Shown: piece by piece, positions 58,220 through 64,000 of the stretch | Numbering within the stretch: position 1 is the stretch's first letter | Layout of the letters: every line of letters begins with the position of its first letter | NCBI GenBank assembly: GCA_003024785.1 | Contig: PUQB01000005.1 | Location: forward strand, 973,217-1,037,216 | Direction of reading: 5' to 3' | Length of the DNA stretch: 64,000 nt | From: Selaginella tamariscina | Lineage: Eukaryota > Streptophyta > Lycopodiopsida > Selaginellales > Selaginellaceae | Notes under the pieces: generated by a model | What the model was told of the DNA's origin: nothing | Seen by the model: the letters and a program-made list of their open reading frames with translations, nothing else | Databases searched by the model: none | Made by a program: the position numbers and the translations under genes

Positions 58220-59289
58220 AGTCGTCTGGTCAGCTTGCGTTACGGTGCTTCTGGCTTCGTGCTGCTGCTTGAACGCGGCTATCGCGTGCGTGGTACTGTA
58301 AGGGACCTAGGGATAAGTAGTGAATTGATGTTCATGACGATTTAACCAATTGGTGCAGGAGATGGGCGCAAGACGCAAGGCGCATTTGAGAGGTTTACCG
58401 GGCGCCAACGAGACAATCTGCTGCAACCAGCGTCCTTCCAAGCTGCTTTCCAGGGCTGCCATGGTGTTTTTCACACAGCATCGCCCTTCTTCTTCAAGAA
58501 TGTGACAGATCTTGTTGCAGCAATTTGTGAGTGTCCTGCCTGACTCATGAATATTCTATGCAGCGGTAGCTTCTTCAGCCAGCCGTGAGAGCGACGTTGA
58601 ATGTATTGGACGCATGCTTGCAAACGGTGCGTAAGGTGGTTGTCACTTCCTCGACTGCTGCGATAGTTTACAATCCCACAAGGCAACCAGACACGGTGGT
58701 AGATGAGTCCTGTTTCAGTGATCCAGAGTTTTGCCGGCAAAACAAGGTGTCGTCCTTCGCACACTTACACAGATCCAACGAGTCTCTACTAATCTCTGTT
58801 CTCATAGGCTTGGTATATGCTGTCTAAGACGCTAGCATAGAAAGTGGCGTGGAGGTTTGTAAGAGACGAAGGTATCAATATGGTTATCGGACCTCTTCTA
58901 CAGCCAAACTTGAACACCAGCTCTGAAGTCGTGCTCGGGCCTGTGGATGGTGGGTATGCTGGGCCAGTTTGTAACGCAATCCCGCAGGCAGTAAGCAGCG
59001 AATCCAGATGGTGCAGAGGGATGGGTGGCAGTGGACAGAACCCAGCAGCGTCGGGAAGATACCTTTGGGTGGAAAGAGTTGTCCATTACATTACAGCGAC
59101 CTATTCCAACAGGGTTTTGAAAAGGCGGCATCTGTGTGGTGCAGATGCGAATGCGAGGGGACTCCCAAGGCTGCCCCAGGTGTCCACTCATAAACTCCAA
59201 ATCTTGGACTTCGATTCAAGAGCTTGGAACAAAACATTCAGAGTGTAGAAAGTCTAAAGCTCAACAACCACTTGCCTTGTCAGCTGTAA
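58220..59289 (+). pseudogene. Cinnamoyl-CoA/dihydroflavonol reductase-like gene, broken
   Basis: It resembles extended short-chain reductases of the CCR/DFR/anthocyanidin-reductase group. Seen: a shortened nucleotide-binding start (GASGFV...LLERGYRVRGTVRD) lacking the residues that follow GxxGF in active members; FQAAFQGCHGVFHTASPFFF (58,450); TLNVLDACLQTVRKVVVTSS (58,590); a catalytic WYMLSKTLA (58,812) followed at once by TAG where GAG (Glu) is expected; and a deletion between GINM and VIGPLLQP. The end SLKLNNH and stop 59,289 are recognisable in another frame. Nonsense change plus two deletions make sequence error alone unlikely. Confidence 0.8.
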
Positions 59290-59317
59290 CTGTTCTACTT
59301 TTAGGCGAAATTTGGCC

Positions 59318-60639
59318 TTATCCATTAACCTGCGATACCATGCAACACTTGGCCCGCTTATGATCGTGTGAATGTGAACAATGAAAAGTAGGCTCCTTGG
59401 CAACTGTGAGGGGTTTCATCGATCTGCCGAGCACAAAGGTATAAAAGTAAGCAATAGAGACAATGATATGGCGAACCTTTGCGGGACAAATGGTCTGTCA
59501 AAGTAAGGCATCAGCTGGGCGCGAGGGATCATCTCCTTCCTTAGCCGCTTTATCTCTTCGCGCTCTGCAAGCTGCACAGCAACGGCAAGGTCAATGCACC
59601 ACAAAGTTCTAAAGCCAAGTAACCAACCTCCTGCAGTCTCTGTTGCTCCTGCCGCTGCTGTTCAATGTACATCAACTTTGTCGCAATCTAAACATATGCA
59701 AAGGATGGTTAGAATCCGTCGCAATCAACTAGAGCGACGGGGAGCCTACATATTGGTCAAATTGAGACCTTCGAACGGATCGGTACTGAGTGCAGAGCCT
59801 TATCTCCATGGGCACAGTGTTCTCCCTCGGTGGCGGCTTAGGAACAACCTGATACTATGTCAATTCTCTTCGATTCAGTGCTCATTTTATTACCTCGGGT
59901 TCATCCGTTGTCCAGGGCAAGCCTTGTGCAATAGGAATCCTCAACTTGCTGTCTTCTTCCAGCATCTTCTGCAGCTTCTTCCTAAAGTCGTACTCTCTCT
60001 TCGCACCTCTTGCCTGCAAAGTCCCCATCATTGCTAACTTAACTAGCAGATTTGTCATCTGCATACCTCTGTCCGTAGAGTGAATGGCTGTAAGCACGTC
60101 ACCTTGGAAGACTTCCGGTGGACTTCGTAGGATTCACATGATGATAAATCCTCGTCATCAGTTTGGCCATGGTCCTCTACAGCACTCGCCAATTTCTCCG
60201 ATGGCACGTCATCCCTCACTTCCTCGTGACTCCTGTAAGTACAAACCTTCATCTTCTAGAAACTGATAAATGCCACTTACCTACAGAACCTTTCATTTCC
60301 AATGGCGATTTCATCCGCATCTCCACACGGACTCCTACACTCGTGCTCTTCATCCAGGAGGCATGAACCAATTTTTCGCTTGCTGTCACCAATCTTCCGA
60401 ATGCCACTTTCCATTTCCGCAAGGGATATCATAGTCTCAAACGCCTGCACCAAGCTTTGAACTCTCGTACCGGATATTCTTCGCCTATGGGATTGCTCCT
60501 CTCCGGGGACCCATCCGGGAGAGTCGAGAGACGATTCGATCGGCTGTTTTGCAACGGAATTGCCGAGAGCGCTGTCCCGCGGCTCAAGAAGATTAGGATC
60601 ACAATTCTCCACCGAGGATTCATTGGCACCGACGACCAT
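59318..60639 (-). CDS. TPX2-domain microtubule-associated protein
   Basis: Plant proteins with the TPX2 C-terminal domain bind microtubules. I start at ATG 60,639 (MVVGANESS). Exon 1 is Ser/Glu-rich; the second exon (about 60,235-60,068) ends KVTCLQPFTLRTE, followed by ARGAKREYDFRKKLQKMLEED (60,020), LRIPIAQGLPWTTDEPE, PPPREKTVPMEIRL (59,840), ATKLMYIEQQRQEQQRLQE (59,690) and EEIKRLRKEMIPRAQLMPYF DRPFVPQ (59,560). The last exon gives KPLTVAKEPTF and stops at 59,318. The R-K-E..P.A.P.P.FDRPF.P order is the TPX2 signature. The overall plan matches the plant family without an aurora-binding N-terminus; the exact member is not determined. Convergent with the broken reductase, 28 bp between ends. 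Confidence 0.85.
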
Positions 60640-61849
60640 TCTCAACAGTACCTGGCGACCAATCTGCTCCCTTTGGTTCTGACCTAATTCCGAAGCTTTC
60701 CGCCAACGGCTATGTGCCTAACCAACGGCTACCGCATATTCCACTCGACGTCTTGGTCATCTTGTTAATCACACTTTCCATGGTCATCTTTCTTGCTGCT
60801 CCTTCCAAATTGTCTCTGTAGTTTCACTTGTTGTTGGTTTTGTCTTTCTTTTTCTTCAGTTTTACCTTTTTACGTCTTTAATTTGAATACTTTTCTATTT
60901 TCATAATTCTAATCATGATTTTAATAGAAATCTAGTTAGATCGCTATATCATTAAGTACGTTGTTATATTTATTATACAATAATTTTACACCGTCGATTC
61001 AATCTAATTCATCGTTAGTCATTGATACCATATGTTTATAGTTGTTCGTTTATACAGTGGTTGCGCAACGACGAGGTACAAAGTTATAGTACGGTTGTGA
61101 TAGGAAAAAGAAGCTAAAACACACATTAAATAAATATATATGATTAAATGCAGTTTGGCCTTTTCAGACTTAAAAAATTAATAACGTGTAACTAAAAAAT
61201 TAATTATGAATTAATTTAATTTAAATTTTAGAAAATTATGAAATTAAATAAAAATGTTTTTACTTATTTTATATTTAACTTGTATTCAATGGTCCACATA
61301 CGTGAACTTTAATTTTTCAATGTAAACTCTGGATTGGTTAATATAAAAGAGTTGTAAAATAAAATAATTTTTTTTCTAAAACTCTGACTTCTTAATAAAC
61401 ACTTGTATCTTTTCTTTCTTAAATTCTTAATTTTTTATTTCTTTAAAATCAAAGTATTTCTTTGTAAAAGTACTAGTAAAATAAATCTATTTCACATTGA
61501 AAAATTATAACACTAAAATTTACTTTTTTAATTTTTAATTTTTAATTTAAGAATTTCTATTTACATTTTCACATATTATATTACATACATTGCTAGTTTC
61601 CCTTGGCCTATCTCTTTACAAGAACTACATTTTCAAAATTAACTTTTATGTTCAAAGCAACACACCTGTTATACTTAACATTTTAACACATTAATTATTT
61701 TTAATTTTTATTATTTAATTTAATTTAAATTAAGGCTTAATTAATTTATTAATTATTTATTTTTTCATAGATTTGATGACTATTTTTCACAATTCGAATT
61801 AAATTTTTCAATTCTAGGGTTAGGTAAAGCTAGGGCTGGGAGAAGGGGG
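60640..61849. other. AT-rich intergenic region
   Basis: No gene is seen. It separates the divergent TPX2-domain and LSM1 genes; strongly AT-rich from about 60,880 to 61,800 with many aattaa runs. Confidence 0.55.
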
Positions 61850-62435
61850 ATGTCTTGGGCTGCGCCGACAACTTCCAGACCACATCGTTAGCCGATAATC
61901 TGGACAGTAAGTTCACTGATTGTGGTTGCCAAAGCTAAGCTGGAGGTTGCAGAAAAGCTCCTGGTTATCTTACGCGACGGGAGGAAGCTTGTAGGAACTC
62001 TGCGGTCCTTTGATCAGTTTGGTAAGATCGATCTGTCTGTACTCGCTATTTATATTCTGATTTGAACACGTATGTCAGCGAACCTAGTGCTGGAGAAGGC
62101 TGTGGAGAGGATTATTGTGGGCGATCTCTTCTGCGACCTTCCCCTAGGCCTATACATCATTCGCGGCGAGAATGTGGTACTTGTTGGTGAATTGGTAATC
62201 GTCTCAACTCTCTTTCGCCAAATGATTAACCCATTTTTGAGTTCAGGATCAATCTAAGGACGAGGTGCCTGCTCATATGTTGAAAGTCTCAGTTCCTGAA
62301 ATCAAGAGAGTAAGTTACTTGCTTGGTCTTCTCTGCATCTTACGCTCTCCTTCATAGGCTCAGAAGGCCGAAAGGGATGCCACGGAACTCAAGGGCACAA
62401 TGAGAAAAAGGATGGAGTTCCTAGATTTGGATTGA
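61850..62435 (+). CDS. LSM1: U6-related Sm-like protein LSM1
   Basis: LSM1 is the defining subunit of the cytoplasmic LSM1-7 ring that promotes decapping of mRNA. Exon 1 starts MSWA and continues, one base out of frame, as [13 protein letters not shown]; exon 2 has [22 protein letters not shown] (given in two parts: [11 protein letters not shown] and [11 protein letters not shown]), the Sm1 motif; exon 3 (from about 62,079) [36 protein letters not shown], the Sm2 motif; exons 4-5 [20 protein letters not shown] and the LSM1-specific tail [13 protein letters not shown], stop 62,435. One base appears to be missing just after the MSWA codons. Introns are 45-65 nt. Confidence 0.92.
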
Positions 62436-62587
62436 TTGATACCAAACGCGCGTTCAGAACAGGAACTGTAGTTTTTACAGTGGCGAACTCTTATATATAT
62501 ATATATATTTAATGCGGACATTCTGTATTAATATTTTTTCGGCCAAAGTGTCCTTTAGGTTTTACATTGGATTAAGCGTGTGCATAA

Positions 62588-63772
62588 ATGACTCTATCAA
62601 TAGCAACGGGGGCGCTCGGCATTGTTCCGAAGAGACAGCCAAAGCAACGTCTCCAACCAAGAAAAGTTCCTGTTCTTGCTGCTTCTGCATTGCCATCCGA
62701 GTTAGTGATTGCAACTGCTAGTGAAGTGTGGAAATTGGCATGGCGGACAATGATGGAACAACTGGCTCCCAGTAAAGGTGGCGCCTATCAGAGGCCACAA
62801 GCTCAATTCCGTTATCGGCCCATCGTCCCAAACCAATCCGGTCGCTACCGCCTCTATGCGTCGCCAGTGTGCCCCTGGGCGCACAGAACTCTTATTTTAT
62901 ACTCTCTGAAGGGACTCGAAGAAGCGATTCCGCTATCCATCGCTCTACCCAGCCGCTCAGGCTTGTGGGAGTTGGATCCTGCCGCAGCCCCTCCGGGCTG
63001 CAAACGGCTCATCGATGTTTATCGGAATAGCTCAAGCGGATTCAGAGGTCGAGCCACCGTCCCAATGCTTTGGGACTCCGTTACCAAGGAGGTGGTCAAT
63101 AATGAGAGTGCCGACATCATCCATGTTCTCAACTCCGACTTCAATCAGGTCGCACGGAATCCAGACTTAGACCTTGCGCCCAATCACCTCTCTGAACAGA
63201 TTAACCACTGGAACAGACTCGTCTACGCCAACATCAACGACGGAGTGTACAAGTTGTGTTACTTTCCCTCCCATTCATAAGGAACCGACGCTTTTCTGGT
63301 TGCAGGTGCGGCTTTGCACAAAGTCAGAGCGCTTACGACCGTGCGGTTGTCAGCCTCTTCTCAACCCTACGGCTGCTGGACGACCATCTTTCAACATCCA
63401 GGTTCCTGTGTGGAGATTGCTTAACGCTTTCAGATGTGAGACTCTTCACAACCCTTTTCCGATTCGATGCTGTCTATCACATCTTATTCAAGTGTTCTAC
63501 GCAAAAGCTGTCCGAGTTTACCAACCTGTACGGCTATCTACGTGATATATATCAGGTACAACCCACCTTGCCCTGGCAAAGATGGCATACTCACTGACTG
63601 ACCGCTTCAGATACCTGGTGTGTCAACCACCTGCAACCTTCAGGCCATAATGGATGCCTACTACCAGTCATTGTTCCCTCTCAACCCTGGGGCAATACAG
63701 CCACCCATTCCCAATAACATGAAGCCGGACGCCCTGTTGGAATCACATGGCCGCTTGCGCCACAAGTTTTAA
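62588..63772 (+). CDS. Glutathionyl-hydroquinone reductase (Xi-class GST)
   Basis: These enzymes reduce glutathionyl-hydroquinones with glutathione. Three exons (62,588-63,252, 63,306-63,555, 63,611-63,772) give an intact 358-residue frame. The first ~45 residues (Arg/Pro/Ala-rich) could be a plastid transit peptide. The N-terminal thioredoxin-like domain has the catalytic Cys in SPVCPWAHR (Cys at about residue 95), followed by the family insert with FRGRATVPMLWD and VVNNESADI. The C-terminal helical domain has AYDRAVVSLFSTLRLLDDHL, RFLCGDCLTLSDVRLFTTLF and VYHILFKC. The first intron uses AA|gttgtg. The stop codon overlaps the stop of the gene on the opposite strand. Confidence 0.93.
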
Positions 63773-64000
63773 TCCTCATTTGCAACAAAAGTAGGATGTT
63801 GCCCTTCACACAGGTACCCGTCGCACGAGCCAATGCTTCCCCACTCTCTGCGCAATCTCAGAATATCATCGGTGAAGGTAGAGCCCGGAGTACCGATAAA
63901 TGATTTAGCCATAGCAGATATGGTTTTGTCCAGCATTGCTACCACCTGGAACTAGAAACGTCGGCAATTTCATAAGAACTTTGTTCGATACCTGGCTGTC
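63769..64000 (-). CDS. C-terminal end of a probable plant O-fucosyltransferase, partial
   Basis: Only the last exon and the end of an intron are in the window. The final exon (about 63,943-63,769) reads VVAMLDKTISAMAKSFIGTP, GSTFTDDILRLRREWGS, CDGYLCEGQHPTFVANED. Such an end (FIGTPGSTFT.DI.RLR, CD.YLC.GE.P.F) is what I expect in one branch of plant GDP-fucose O-fucosyltransferase-like proteins, but I judge from memory of the family and cannot verify it. The protein starts beyond 64,000. Confidence 0.5.

Overview
This is eukaryotic nuclear DNA from a land plant or close streptophyte relative. The plant signs are a RopGEF with a PRONE domain, plastid proteins (OEP21, RNase E/G), plant-type Ty3/gypsy chromovirus debris and a TTTAGGG telomere-like tract. 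Every protein-coding gene that I could splice has very short GT-AG introns of about 45-75 nt, with genes packed only tens of bases apart. Together these make a lycophyte such as Selaginella the best guess, but that is inference and not proven by the sequence.

Layout. 1-15,994 is repeat-rich: an older poly-C-containing repeat is interrupted by a complete minus-strand Ty3/gypsy element (2,183-8,331) with two LTRs and a 5-bp target duplication AACAC. A decayed partial copy of that element follows at 10,674-11,812, and then a GC-rich, mostly unrecognised retroelement remnant. 15,995-36,621 is the most interesting part: two copies of one large DNA transposon nested in each other. The inner copy (21,562-36,038, about 14.5 kb) has about 27-bp terminal inverted repeats and sits inside the phosphatase gene of the outer copy, flanked by a clean 4-bp duplication (CATT). 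The inner copy carries a DUF7869-type transposase-like gene on the plus strand. On the minus strand it carries a large gene whose product looks like a ParB/sulfiredoxin-fold domain joined to a degenerate DNA-methylase-like domain, plus an FCP1/NIF-type HAD phosphatase-like gene. Between the divergent genes lie two arrays of an 18-bp perfect palindrome, GGCGGGATTAATCCCGCC, repeated about every 44 bp. The outer copy has one array, the ParB/methylase-like gene and the phosphatase gene, but has lost the transposase.

36,622-41,098 holds AT-rich sequence and a decayed minus-strand Ty3/gypsy element. 41,099-64,000 is a compact cluster of host genes: RopGEF, histone H1, ribosomal protein S13, a DUF866 zinc protein, a LAZ1/TMEM184-type membrane protein, an unknown zinc-ribbon-like protein, MED8, NMD3, plastid RNase E/G, OEP21, a small unknown, VTI1 SNARE, a broken reductase, a TPX2-domain protein, LSM1, glutathionyl-hydroquinone reductase, and the end of a likely O-fucosyltransferase. 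RopGEF, LAZ1-like, OEP21, NMD3 and the hydroquinone reductase splice into intact reading frames. H1, S13, DUF866, VTI1 and LSM1 each need one or more 1-nt corrections, often in homopolymers, which suggests either residual sequence errors or recent decay. The host genes are not an operon and share no single pathway.
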